A stretch of 64,000 bases of DNA from Apostichopus japonicus. Its lineage: Eukaryota; Echinodermata; Holothuroidea; Aspidochirotida; Stichopodidae. Under the pieces are notes generated by a model. It was not told the DNA's origin and did not search any database. It worked only from the letters and a program-made list of their open reading frames with translations. The stretch covers positions 5,765,501 through 5,829,500 of the forward strand of contig NC_092563.1 of the NCBI RefSeq assembly GCF_037975245.1, read 5' to 3'. Made by a program: the position numbers and the translations under genes. Of this stretch, positions 1-12,957 are shown piece after piece (within the stretch, counting starts at the first letter, position 1; the number at the start of each line of letters is the position of its first letter).

Positions 1-2331
<2,331 letters not shown>

Positions 2332-2489
2332 ATAATGGTACGAGCAGCGCCTGGCAGGCTGGTTGGAATGTTGGTAACTGTATGCAAGGCATAGGCATCC
2401 TTAGCCTACCGTACACCGTCAAGGAAGGAGGAACGGCTGCACTGGTTACCATGGCGGTTGTCCTTCTTATAGGAAACTACACGTCAAAG
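2332..2489 (+). CDS. SLC32-like exon A (first membrane helix)
   Basis: Acceptor ctgtacag before 2332 and donor AAAG/gtatat after 2489. Phase 1 in, phase 0 out. Encodes the AWQAGWN helix, which is diagnostic for VGAT-type carriers. The 1546-bp intron that follows contains a poly-A tract at 3555-3577 and a G-run near 2731. Confidence 0.87.
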
Positions 2490-5124
2490 GTATATACGAA
2501 CAGTTTAAAACATTATAATTGGAAAACGAAAATCATTGTGGCCGCTCTAGTTCCTATAGTAATGTTTACAAATATTTGTTCCAACGTTTTTCTAAAATGA
2601 TGCAAATATTGAATACTGTTTGAGTTTCTGGCAAATTTGGGTTGGGGTACCTATAACTGCCATCGAATCTAAAGCACTCCTTCCCACACATAATGAAGCA
2701 ATACGATGACGTGTGTCTGTGTGCTACAGAGGGGGGGGGGGGGTGGGGGAGGAGTTAGGATGGTTTGGGCATATATATGTATATGAATCTCACTTGTTAT
2801 CAATTTTATATAAACATTATTTTCAGATGCACAAAGTAAGGTTTCATTACTTTCTTTAAAGCACCGCTTTTGTCAACAAACGAGCAATAAGTATTGTCTT
2901 CGTAATGTTACACACTGAGCATATGAAATATATTACTTTGAAAGTCGAAAGCTCGATTTCGTTTTAAGCCATTATGTGTACACCTAACAATTACGTTTTG
3001 ATTTTAGGATGCCATAGGCGGAAGCCTTGTACTATAACATATACTCATTACATATATGAACGTGTGTTTTTGCTTGCAATTATAGCATATTAGCTTTATG
3101 TATGGTAAAATAACACATTATGATAGCATGGTCTTGAATTGTTTTCAGGATGATATTGAGGCCCCATTAGTCTTTAAAGTTTGGGACACCTCAGGTTGAT
3201 TTCTGTTTGAATTTTAATCATCTAAGTTAGGGGTAAAAACCTTCAAGTCAAAGATAAACGTTAGATTCTGTTCGTTCGAAGTGCTGAAGTTAGTGCCATA
3301 AGTCCTCTATCGTGTGCTCCCATGCGATTCTCGAAACCTACGTTTTTCGCGCCGCAGACGACAGAAAGGTCACACCTGATTGGTTAACTACGATTGACGG
3401 CCAATCGATAGTCATATTACTTCACGCCTTAGGTTAGTTTTAATGATGACCGTTAACCTGTATGAAGAAAATTAAATAGCAGTAAAAGAAGACAAAATTA
3501 ACATGGCCTCATGGAATAAGTCTATTGTCACCTGACAAACAGGTTTTGAATTAAAAAAAAAAAAAAAAAAAAAAAAACTTAGAAGTTATTTGTTATCAGT
3601 TCTTCAATTGACAATCTGTCTTTCTGAGACTATACGTCAAATAATGAGCTGAGACTTATGGAAATTGTGACGGCATAGGTAGCCAGGAACATATAATATT
3701 AGGACCCACCTAGCACACAATGTCATTACAGGTTGGGAATTAAGGGAATGGTGGGAAAAACGAGGGAAGATGTATTCAATTATGTGGCGCAGTGCCTTAT
3801 AGCGAACATTATGATCTGCGGGGTTTTCATGTGTTATTAGTGACCGGCTTGAATGAAGGTACAATATTGAAGCAACCGCGGGCCACCCGGGCCCTTCCAC
3901 CAAGCCGCCGCTCGTCAACTATATACATCTTAAATGCCCTTTTGGCCAAATGCTTGTAATCTAAGTACTGCAGGAACTTATTTTAAGGTAACAATATCCC
4001 CGTCATAACGTTACGATAACTTTTTTTTATTACAGATCCTTGTACGATGTATGTACGAAGAGAAGATAGTATACGCTGAGGAAGACCAGTCATCGCGCAT
4101 CGTCAAGCATAAAGTACGCAAAACCTATGCAGATATAGCCGATGCGTGTTTTACAGGTGGCAGCAAAGTGCTCAACATAATGCAACTGATCGACATCGTT
4201 GCTGTGGCAACACTCTATCTAGAATTAGCGGGACATTTACTAGTGGACACTTTTCCATTTCTCAAAATTTCCACTCTAGCATGGACGATCATTTGCGCCT
4301 TGTTGCTTCTACCAACTGTATTCTTCAAGACACTGACAAATATCTCTTGGTTGAGTCTCGTCGCCATTTTCTCTTTGATCCTCATGTTCTCTAGTGTCGT
4401 CTGGTACAGCCTAGACAACACCATACGTTGGGATTTGTCATCCATGCCAGGCTTCCGGTTGGACTCATACTCCTTGAGCTCATCTATCATTCTTTTCAAT
4501 TTTGGATGTCAATTTTTGGTGCCAAGCGTAGAGCAAAGTCTTAAAGACAAATCCCGATTTGACCCGATGGTAAATTGGACCTATTTAATAACCGGCGTAC
4601 TAAATTTATCGTATGCATTTTTTGCATTTCTCACGTTCGGTGAGGATACGCGCGAGTTCATAACGTATAATATGCCCCTTGGTCTCTTACAAGCGAGCGT
4701 CAGTTTAATGTTTGTCATAAAATCCTTACTCTCGTATCCCTTGATGATTTTTCTCATCGTCAACACAGTAGATGCCTTAGGCCTTTCCTACATCCCGAAC
4801 TGTTTTGGACAGCGAGATGGTGAATCCCCTTCAAAATGGGCGTACATATTCAGGATTTTACTCGTTATGTTTACCCTTTTATTAGCCGTTGTGGTACCTC
4901 ACTTTACTCTATTAATGGGATTTACAGGTAGTTTAACAGCTCCTTGGCTTGACTTTATATTCCCGTGTCTGTTTCATCTGAAGCTTCGCAAGGACAGACT
5001 AAGTTACTGGACAATAGCGATTAACTGGGGTGTAATCTTCGTAGGGGTTATAGGTGGTGTCATTGGATTAGTGTATTCAACCGTCCAACTCGTGCAAGCA
5101 ATATGGATCGATTTGATTTCCTAA
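2332..5124 (+). CDS. SLC32/VGAT-like vesicular amino-acid transporter, 3' two exons
   Basis: Two spliced exons, 2332-2489 and 4036-5124, encode the core of an SLC32 (VIAAT/VGAT) type transporter of the amino acid/auxin permease superfamily. Family members load GABA or glycine into synaptic vesicles using the proton gradient. Seen: the segment AWQAGWNVGNCMQGIGILSL matches the family's first membrane helix (human [20 protein letters not shown]). The splice joins K to ILVRCMYEE (human K ILIACLYEE). Near the end come VPHFTLLMGFTGSLTAP and a hydrophobic last helix, followed by TAA at 5122. About ten hydrophobic segments are visible. The acceptor tttctgtacag before 2332 has phase 1, so at least one more 5' exon encoding the cytosolic N-terminus exists, but I could not find it in 1-2331. 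The relation to the SLC32 family is clear. Whether it is the true VGAT or one of the invertebrate paralogues is not. Confidence 0.88.
4036..5124 (+). CDS. SLC32-like terminal exon
   Basis: Acceptor ttattacag before 4036; stop TAA at 5122-5124. One long open exon of 362 codons covers the remaining membrane helices. Compared with human VGAT it keeps the NWT motif after the central loop, LLSYPL, the VPHF(T/A)LLMG loop and FHLKL near the end. Confidence 0.9.
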   Translation: MLVRCMYEEKIVYAEEDQSSRIVKHKVRKTYADIADACFTGGSKVLNIMQLIDIVAVATLYLELAGHLLVDTFPFLKISTLAWTIICALLLLPTVFFKTLTNISWLSLVAIFSLILMFSSVVWYSLDNTIRWDLSSMPGFRLDSYSLSSSIILFNFGCQFLVPSVEQSLKDKSRFDPMVNWTYLITGVLNLSYAFFAFLTFGEDTREFITYNMPLGLLQASVSLMFVIKSLLSYPLMIFLIVNTVDALGLSYIPNCFGQRDGESPSKWAYIFRILLVMFTLLLAVVVPHFTLLMGFTGSLTAPWLDFIFPCLFHLKLRKDRLSYWTIAINWGVIFVGVIGGVIGLVYSTVQLVQAIWIDLIS

Positions 5125-8100
5125 CTATAACTAAGGATTTATTTTCGTAAATTTAAAAAGTTTCCATCTCACATTATTTGATACAAATGTATACCTAAAT
5201 GCAATGTTGTTCTAAGGTTACTATGGGGATACCATGTTATCTGATATGTGACGGTTATGTTTGTGTTAGATACTTGATAATACTCGGAAATTCCCGGAGA
5301 CGGAAAGGAGATATTAACAGTAGAAATTGGTTTTGTCTGTTTTAGAAATGTTTGTATATGCTTAACGGATAAGTACACATAATCTGAAGGCAAAGGGGCT
5401 CGACCTTATTTGTAGCCAGATTGTTTGCATATGTAACTTGTAATTGTGAATATTCATGAAAAATCCATAAAACACCTAATTATCACAGTATGGCTTAATT
5501 GTAACTGATTTGATATGAACATGAGAACGCACGTCCTCCAAGGATATATTCCTTCCACAAATATGACAATTCCCTATGGATACTTCTGGTGAGGGGGCAA
5601 TGTAGATAATTTGAATGAATGGCTATCTTTACTTATGAATACTAATTAGATATTTGACGAACGCCTGCCTGGTTAGGTTCGTATTGAGGTATACATTGGC
5701 TTACTTTACTATCAACATAAGACTTTGTAGTCAGCGTATATTAAAGTGAAAATGTCTTTCCATTGACAAATGAAGTTATTTCATTCGCATATGTATCCCT
5801 CACGCATAAGAACATTTCCTACGGATAAATCCTTCCACAAATATGACAATTTCCGACGGGTATTCCTCCAGCAGATGGTAGCAGCTTTCAATTCGTACTC
5901 TGCTCTGATATTTCTTTAAAAGGTATCTCCCGCTTTAATTTTCTTTTTAAAGCAAATATGGGGGATTGATGGGGGGAGGGGGAGGGAGGGGGTTGGGGAG
6001 ATACCCTTGCCCTCTGTCGTTGCTTGGATAGCATGTTCTTTGGGACAGAAAACACCCTTCTTTGTTTTTCATTTCAAGAATCTACAAAACCATTCTATAA
6101 AAATATTATAATAGTATGATAGTGTAAATGATATATGAATGAATTATATTAAACCAAACAATTTTCATTTGAAAATGTTCAAAATTCACCTCATGGATTT
6201 TAATTTCAGCGTTGCATATTCATTACAAACCAAATAATAAATGTATTAAATTATATAACTTAATTTATCTGTCGAATTCTTTCATCTTTTCATTCTTCCT
6301 ATTAGCGGGAACCCCTCACAGAAGACCCCCTCCCACTAGTCGCTGCAACATGTCCTTCTTTCTTTTGATAAATATAGTAACCTTAACTACTAGAGAGAGT
6401 GCCAGGTAATAAAGCAAATAATCGATGTTTTTAAACAGCTGTAACAAATGTTACAAGACTACAAAAAGTCAAATTCTTCTGGTGAAGGGCTAACAAAACC
6501 TAGCTGGATTTCTGCTGCCCCCTCCCATTCCACTCAATGTCCACCGCTTGCCCTCCCCCTCGCCTCCCCCTGCTCTCTCCATCCCCTCCCCCTCCCCCAC
6601 TTTTATTTTCCCTACCACACTGTAACTCTGCTTCATCCAGATGAGGTTCAACTTAACATATAATTTCAAAAACAAAACTTGAAATCCAAGGAGAGTTCGC
6701 ACTTCATTTTATTGTATCAAGCTTCCGTATTTGAGTTAAATTGTTGAATTGGAAGCCACCAGAAGTGAAAATTGTATTCCATAAGCCCGCGCCGGCTTCT
6801 CCCATGTTCGTGGTCGATCAAGCGTCGTAAAAAATAACTGCTGATTATAATTAGGATTATTATGTATTTTCTGACAAAATAAAAAAATATAAAACATTGC
6901 GATAACTTTCTGCTTGTACAAAGCAGTTGCTGTCCTCACAGAAGTGATACAAAAGAACAACAACAAATAAAAAAACCAGAATGACGAGGATCTGTACATT
7001 AATGTTGCAACATAGAAAACCACTCACATTTAATACAAGATACAACAGAGAATTGTATACATGCGACTGCATATTAAAGTTATGCATTATGTATGCATAA
7101 ATGTGCAACAATACGTGATTTTGCATTATACATTTCTGTCTCAATGTTACCCCTCGTTATTAAAGGAATACAAAAATCCTCTGAGAATAAAAACAAGAAT
7201 GGAACACAAGGAATGTGAACAGGTCGATTTCTTATCTTCTTTCCTATTGTACTTAATTTAAAAACAGTTTACTACAAAACAGTCAATGTGCACTCATTTT
7301 TAACAGCACAAAGTGAATCAAAAATTCGTCTTTGCTTTTTTTGTTTTCATTTGCAAATTTCTCACTTGTTCACAAAGGCCATTGGTGATTAAAGGCTGTT
7401 CACACTTGGGAATGAAGGCAGTGAGTGTAGACCCCCCCCCCCCCGGCTCAAGGTCAGATTTCTAACTGTAAATGCTGTTCACACCTTAAATGCACTTGAT
7501 CAAAACTGAACCTCATGAAACAACAAAACTTGCTTGCTTGCTTACAGGAGCAGCCTGACAATAATCTGGGCCCCCAGGTAAAACTTTTGAGGGGCCTGGA
7601 TACTTTCCTGAGACAAATGTCGAGATTGAGCCCACTTCTGACTGCAACACATCTTACAACGATAATTCTCACAGTATTGGCAAAATACTAAAATATCGGA
7701 TATATATGAAGGCTATTGAGACTAGTGGCCCATTCTCCACACCCCCCCCCCCTCCTACAACCTCCCCCACAATGCTCTGGGCCTTTGGACATTCTGTCCG
7801 AAGCCCTGAAATGTGGCTTATCACTACCAACCATTTTAAAAGACGGATGGGGGGAGGCAGGGGTGGTGGGCGTGCCGGCCAATAGGTTGCATATTGTGTA
7901 CTATAGGACCTTATTACCATATAAGACAAATTCCAAAAGCAGAACGAAAAAGAATTTCAGAAATTTCAAGTGATCCTTTTTCTCAAGTGTTTCTTATCTC
8001 TTTTATTTATTTATTGAAATAAATAAATAAAATAAATTTATTGAAACTTTGCAAAGAAGTTTTAAACAGTTTATCTTTTACTTTTCAAGAATACTGCATT

Positions 8101-8500
8101 CTCTCTTGATAAAGAATCGGTAATGGATTAATAATTCAGTCCATCTGATGGTAGACAAGCGCTCGTTAATAATGTAGAGGAAATACGAGAGCCTTGACAA
8201 CCTTGACGAAAGAGATAAACTCACAATTGCATTTTTTGTTAAATTGGTGATATTCATAAACCATGACTTTTTCAAGGAAATCTTTGTCACACAATTGAGT
8301 AATCGAGTGTTCTGAAAATAACAGGGTAAGACGATCCGTGCATTTGATTTCAACAATGATGAGGCTCTGAGCATTATAATCAGATAGATGCAGCTTTTGT
8401 TATCTATAATTACAAACTCGTTAACATTCAGAGACGGGAGAAAGATAATCCGAGTATTTAGTTTCGTACAGGAGTCTCTTAGCATCATAATTATACGTAA
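5125..8500. other. 3' flank of the SLC32-like gene, no gene seen
   Basis: AT-rich spacer. CCTTCCACAAATATGACAAT occurs at 5549 and 5831. Pyrimidine- and C-rich tracts are at 6510-6610, 7433-7444 and 7740-7752. A minus-strand open frame at 8078-8488 has no recognisable features. Confidence 0.6.
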
Positions 8501-8513
8501 TACTGTTGTCTTT

Positions 8514-8690
8514 CATCGCAACCTCATTGATATTCATTGTCGAGAATGATATTAATCCGATCGTTTAATTTCATATGGTTTTCTTCCATAACAACCTCAT
8601 CAATATTCATTGTTTTTGAGAAAGATATTTAATCCAATTATTTAATGTCATATTGTTTTCTTTCATCACAACCTCATGAATATTCATTGA
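8514..8690. repeat. Three ~75-bp tandem repeats
   Basis: Units begin near 8514, 8587 and 8664 with CATCGCAACCTCATTGATAT and close variants, each followed by TTCATTG and an ATTTAATxTCATATxGTTTTC segment. Confidence 0.8.
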
Positions 8691-9067
8691 TGGGAAAGAA
8701 CTTTGAGTCAACCAAAATTCTTGTCTAATTCTGACGCTATTTTGTTTCTATTTTATTACATACATACTCACTCACTCACTCACTCACAAACACTAACAGA
8801 GGTATCCATGCATATGGCAACATGTCTGTTCTATTCCTCTTTGAAAATCTTTGCAAAAAGTGTTCAACAAAACTAAACTAAACTCATGCAATTGATACAT
8901 ATTTTGTTAATGAAGGCTTTCTTAATTTAGCTCATTAAAAACTTAGCAAGTAAATAAAAGCACTAGTTCTCATAGTACCCAGTTGTAAAATTTTCAACTT
9001 CTTGACTCCTGACAATATTTTTTGGGTTCTTTACAAAAACAAAAAATCGGCAAGGAAAAGCATTTTA

Positions 9068-9231
9068 CAGGATTGCTGACCTCAAAGTACATCGGGAGGA
9101 ACAGCATCGTCGATGCAACACAACACGAGGACGACTTTATGAGCATGAATGGTTCATCCTCTCTGGTATAGACATCCTCCAAAGTTTGAATATCTTCGGC
9201 TAAATCTCCAAAAGCAACATTTTGAGAGGCT
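9068..9231 (-). CDS. Unidentified exon-like segment
   Basis: Behind an acceptor (gtatttcag), a minus-strand frame reads ASQNVAFGDLAEDIQTLEDV, then YTREDEPFMLIKSSS and a hydrophobic run, to a possible donor CCT/gtaaaa. The composition looks coding (mixed acidic and hydrophobic), but I do not recognise a family. It lies 6 kb beyond the NBN stop on the same strand and no partner exons could be assigned. Confidence 0.3.
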
Positions 9232-10219
9232 TCTGAAATACAAAATGAACGGAAAGCACTAAATAAATTTCAAAATCTCTAATTTAATATTGACAGTTGC
9301 AAAAAAAGGGAAACAAAAAATCTCTAATTTAATTTTGACACTGGCAGAAAGAATTTTTTTAAGAAAATCGATTTTAACATTCACAGTTAAAGATGATATC
9401 CTAAGTTCTTAACGGCTGATCTCTGTGGCTCATTTGGAAAAGGCATCTTTGGTAAAAAACAAACAACTTTCTTGTCATATTTCACTGTTTTTAAAAACAA
9501 GAGCATCAATGATGCAGTATCTCAATACTGGAAGTTTAAATTTTGATTCCTAATTTCAAATCTTTGCTCTGTCAATTCAATATCAATCATGGTACAACAA
9601 ATATATAACTTGCATTTAAGCTACTTTGCCACGAATAGTCTCTGCAGGTTACACTTTATCCTGCTAGTGTTGCGGCTGTTGCCTTTAGCGCTCATTGCCT
9701 GTTTGTCGAAAGAACGACGTTGCAAGGTTTAGTAATGTCATAGAATACCTAAGAACTTGTTTTTTATGTGGTATCCTTCATCTTGGGTCAGTCTCTGTTG
9801 GACTTTTTGGTCATATAGTTTGACGTCAATGACAACGGCCAAATTAGAAGAGGCGAACAACTTGACCATATTCTTGACGCCCGCCTTGAGAGCTAGGCCT
9901 ATCAACCTACTGTATGTTACTGTAGACTGTAGTGGTGACTACCATCAAAACTGTGCATGTCCACTTCCAAGTATCAAAACAACCCACGTTTTTCCATCTC
10001 AATTTTTCTGACATGAAGATTTCATGGATTTATGACTTGGAAAAAATAATGTAACAGAAGATTACAAGTTTTTATTTGAAAGTGATGGGTGGCCTCCTCC
10101 TCCCCTCATAGCCACCTCAGTTCCTCTCCATTTTGTTATTTTATTTTAATTCTTTGTACATTTGATGTCAAACATCACAGGTTCAAAAGAACGCTAAACA
10201 TACTTCTTATAACCTTATA

Positions 10220-10581
10220 CAGGGGCGTAGCGAAGGTGTTTTTGTTGGGGGGGTGTGGAGAATTTGATTTGCCGACGGATCTGGAAGTGGTGACTGAAAT
10301 GGGGGAGGGGTCTAAGGGGAGGGGGTGTCCCCCTCCCCTTTGGAAATTTTTTAGTTTTGAAACGTCCTTAGATGCAATCTGGTGCATATTTTAAGTCAAA
10401 TTTGGCACGGAAGAAGCTCCCGTTCTCCTTTTCTCTATTCAGCTTTCCTTCTTTCTTCCCCTTCCGCTCTCTTCACCTTTTCTCCTTTTGCCGACAGACC
10501 CAAAATTTGCCGACAGCGACCAAATTATTGGGGGGGGGGGTGTGACACCCCCCACACCCCCCCCCGCTCGCTACGCCCCTG
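10220..10581. mobile_element. hAT-type non-autonomous element, copy 1 (362 bp)
   Basis: Terminal inverted repeats CAGGGGCGTAGCGA / TCGCTACGCCCCTG, flanked by the perfect 8-bp target duplication ACCTTATA (10212-10219 and 10582-10589). CAGGG termini and 8-bp duplications are hallmarks of hAT transposons. No transposase is encoded. The inside holds a G-rich block, a pyrimidine-rich tract and one copy of the ~137-bp unit that is repeated in the other copies. Confidence 0.88.
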
Positions 10582-10980
10582 ACCTTATACATCTTATATC
10601 CTTATAAATAAAACATAACCTTATACAATTTTTATAGTCTTATAAAAGTTGTGATGCTATGGCCGGCTCCTCTTTTATACGTACCCATCAAACAAACTTA
10701 CCCTGGTCCTTCCTAGGAAAAGCTGTCTGAGAACACCAGTACAATGCTAATGTGGCTATCACTGAAAGCCTAATGATAGTAATATAGTCAGTATTGCGAA
10801 GTTCGGCATACTGCGAGGTTCGGACACCCTAAGAAATACACGATTTCACCATGAAAATCTACAGGAAGAGTCAAATTTCACCAAAAAGTACGAAGCTACA
10901 GTTATTTTCTCTCCAAAATGATCCGCGTGCAAGAAATTACTTACATATTTGTCAATAAAATGACGAAGATCTATGAAGTC

Positions 10981-11626
10981 CAGGGGCGTAGCGAAGGGGT
11001 TTTTGTTGGGGGGGGGGGTGTGGAGAATTTGATTTGCCGACGGATCTGGAAGTGGTGACTGAAATGGGGGAGGGGTCTAAGGGGAGGGGGTGTCCCCCTC
11101 CCCTTTGGAAATTTTTTAGTTTTGAAACGTCCTTAGATGCAATCTGGTGTATATTTTAAGTCAAATTTGATTTGCCGACGGATCTGGAAGTGGTGACTGA
11201 AATGGGGGAGGAGTCTAAGGGGAGGGGGTTCCCCCTCCCCTTTGGAAATTTTTTAGTTTTGAAACGTCCTTAGATGCAATCTGGTGCATATTTTAAGTCA
11301 AATTTGATTTGCCGACGGATCTGGAAGTGGTGACTGAAATGGGGGAGGGGTCTAAGGGTAGGGGGTCTACCCCTCCCCTTTGGAAAATTTTTAGTTTTGA
11401 AACGTCCTTAGATGCAATCTGGTGCATATTTTAAGTCAAATTTGGCACGGAAGAAGCTCCCGTTCTCCTTTTTTCTATTCAGCTTTCCTTCTTTCTTCCC
11501 CTTCCGCTCTCTTCACCTTTTCTCCTTTTGCCGACAGACCCAAAATTTGCCGACAGCGACCAAATTATTGGGGGGGGGGGGGGGTGTGACACCCCCCACA
11601 CCCCCCCCCCGCTCGCTACGCCCCTG
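10981..11626. mobile_element. hAT-type element, copy 2 (646 bp, apparently recombinant)
   Basis: Same termini as copy 1, but flanked by ATGAAGTC on the left (10973-10980) and ACCTTATA on the right (11627-11634). The flanks do not match each other: the left matches copy 3 and the right matches copy 1. It contains three tandem ~137-bp internal units (starting near 11029, 11166 and 11305). Confidence 0.85.
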
Positions 11627-12025
11627 ACCTTATACATCTTATATCCTTATAAATAAAACATAACCTTATACAATTTTTATAGTCTTATAAAAGTTGTGAT
11701 GCTATGGCCGGCTCCTCTTTTATACGTACCCATCAAACAAACTTACCCTGGTCCTTCCTAGGAAAAGCTGTCTGAGAACACCAGTACAATGCTAATGTGG
11801 CTATCACTGAAAGCCTAATAATAGTAATATAGTCAGTATTGCGAAGTTCGGCATACTGCGAGGTTCGGACACCCTAAGAAATACACGATTTCACCATGAA
11901 AATCTACAGGAAGAGTCAAATTTCACCAAAAAGTACGAAGCTACAGTTATTTTCTCTCCAAAATGATCCGCGTGCAAGAAATTACTTACATATTTGTCAA
12001 TAAAATGACGAAGATCTATGAAGTC

Positions 12026-12662
12026 CAGGGGCGTAGCGAAGGGGTTTTTGTTGGGGGGGGTGTGGAGAATTTGATTTGCCGACGGATCTGGAAGTGGTGA
12101 CTGAAATGGGGGAGGGGTCTAAGGGGAGGGGGTGTCCCCCTCCCCTTTGGAAATTTTTTAGTTTTGAAACGTCCTTAGATGCAATCTGGTGTATATTTTA
12201 AGTCAAATTTGATTTGCCGACGGATCTGGAAGTGGTGACTGAAATGGGGGAGGAGTCTAAGGGGAGGGGGTTCCCCCTCCCCTTTGGAAATTTTTTAGTT
12301 TTGAAACGTCCTTAGATGCAATCTGGTGCATATTTTAAGTCAAATTTGATTTGCCGACGGATCTGGAAGTGGTGACTGAAATGGGGGAGGGGTCTAAGGG
12401 TAGGGGGTCTACCCCTCCCCTTTGGAAAATTTTTAGTTTTGAAACGTCCTTAGATGCAATCTGGTGCATATTTTAAGTCAAATTTGGCACGGAAGAAGCT
12501 CCCGTTCTCCTTTTCTCTATTCAGCTTTCCTTCTTTCTTCCCCTTCCGCTCTCTTCACCTTTTCTCCTTTTGCCGACAGACCCAAAATTTGCCGACAGCG
12601 ACCAAATTATTGGGGGTGTGTGACACCCCCCCACACCCCCCCCCCCGCTCGCTACGCCCCTG
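12026..12662. mobile_element. hAT-type element, copy 3 (637 bp)
   Basis: Same termini. Left flank ATGAAGTC (12018-12025) and right flank ATGAAGTC (12663-12670) form the second true 8-bp target duplication. It has three internal ~137-bp units like copy 2. Confidence 0.86.
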
Positions 12663-12957
12663 ATGAAGTCTGTTATAATTACTGAAAGAGCAACTGCGCC
12701 ACCAATTTTATCACCAGCGCCACACTGTGGGTTGCGTGTCCGAACTTCGCAATACTCTAGCAAAGAAATACCAGTTCCACAATCACGAAGAATCTTCTTG
12801 GAAAGCAACGTGAAAACAGTTTGCAGGAAAGAAAGTTTGGCCGTGTATCGTACTGTAACAAAATTCTCCCACCTTATGAAGTATATTTTCAAATGATTTA
12901 TACCAGAAGATTTAGTTTTGGGGTGTTTTAAGTCTTAAGTGTCCGAACTTCGAAGTC

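Larger units (their letters stand above)
10582..12662. repeat. Tandem duplication of ~1.04 kb (spacer + hAT element)
   Basis: 10582-11626 (1045 bp) is repeated as 11627-12662 (1036 bp). The 399-bp spacers (10582-10980 and 11627-12025) are almost identical; the one difference I noticed is aatgatag versus aataatag. The flank pattern fits unequal recombination between two related hAT copies. Confidence 0.85.
10788..12957. mobile_element. Outer inverted-repeat element carrying the hAT insertions
   Basis: TGCGAGGTTCGGACACCCTAAG near 10809 has an inverted partner around 12929-12953 (CTTAAGTGTCCGAACTTCGAA). A second inverted pair is TATTGCGAAGTTCGG (10793) and CCGAACTTCGCAATA (12740). The pattern suggests an older DNA transposon into which the hAT element jumped. 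Exact ends and target duplication are not resolved. Confidence 0.45.

Noticed and set aside
6448-6702. Proline/glycine-rich ORFs on both strands
   Set aside because: Produced by a CCCCTCC-type low-complexity tract.
8078-8488. 136-codon minus-strand ORF
   Set aside because: AT-rich, no splice-consistent neighbours, no recognisable motif. A decayed transposon fragment is possible but unsupported.
11412-12892. Short ORFs in the hAT cluster
   Set aside because: They recur because the element is repeated; they are pyrimidine/purine tracts and not transposase.
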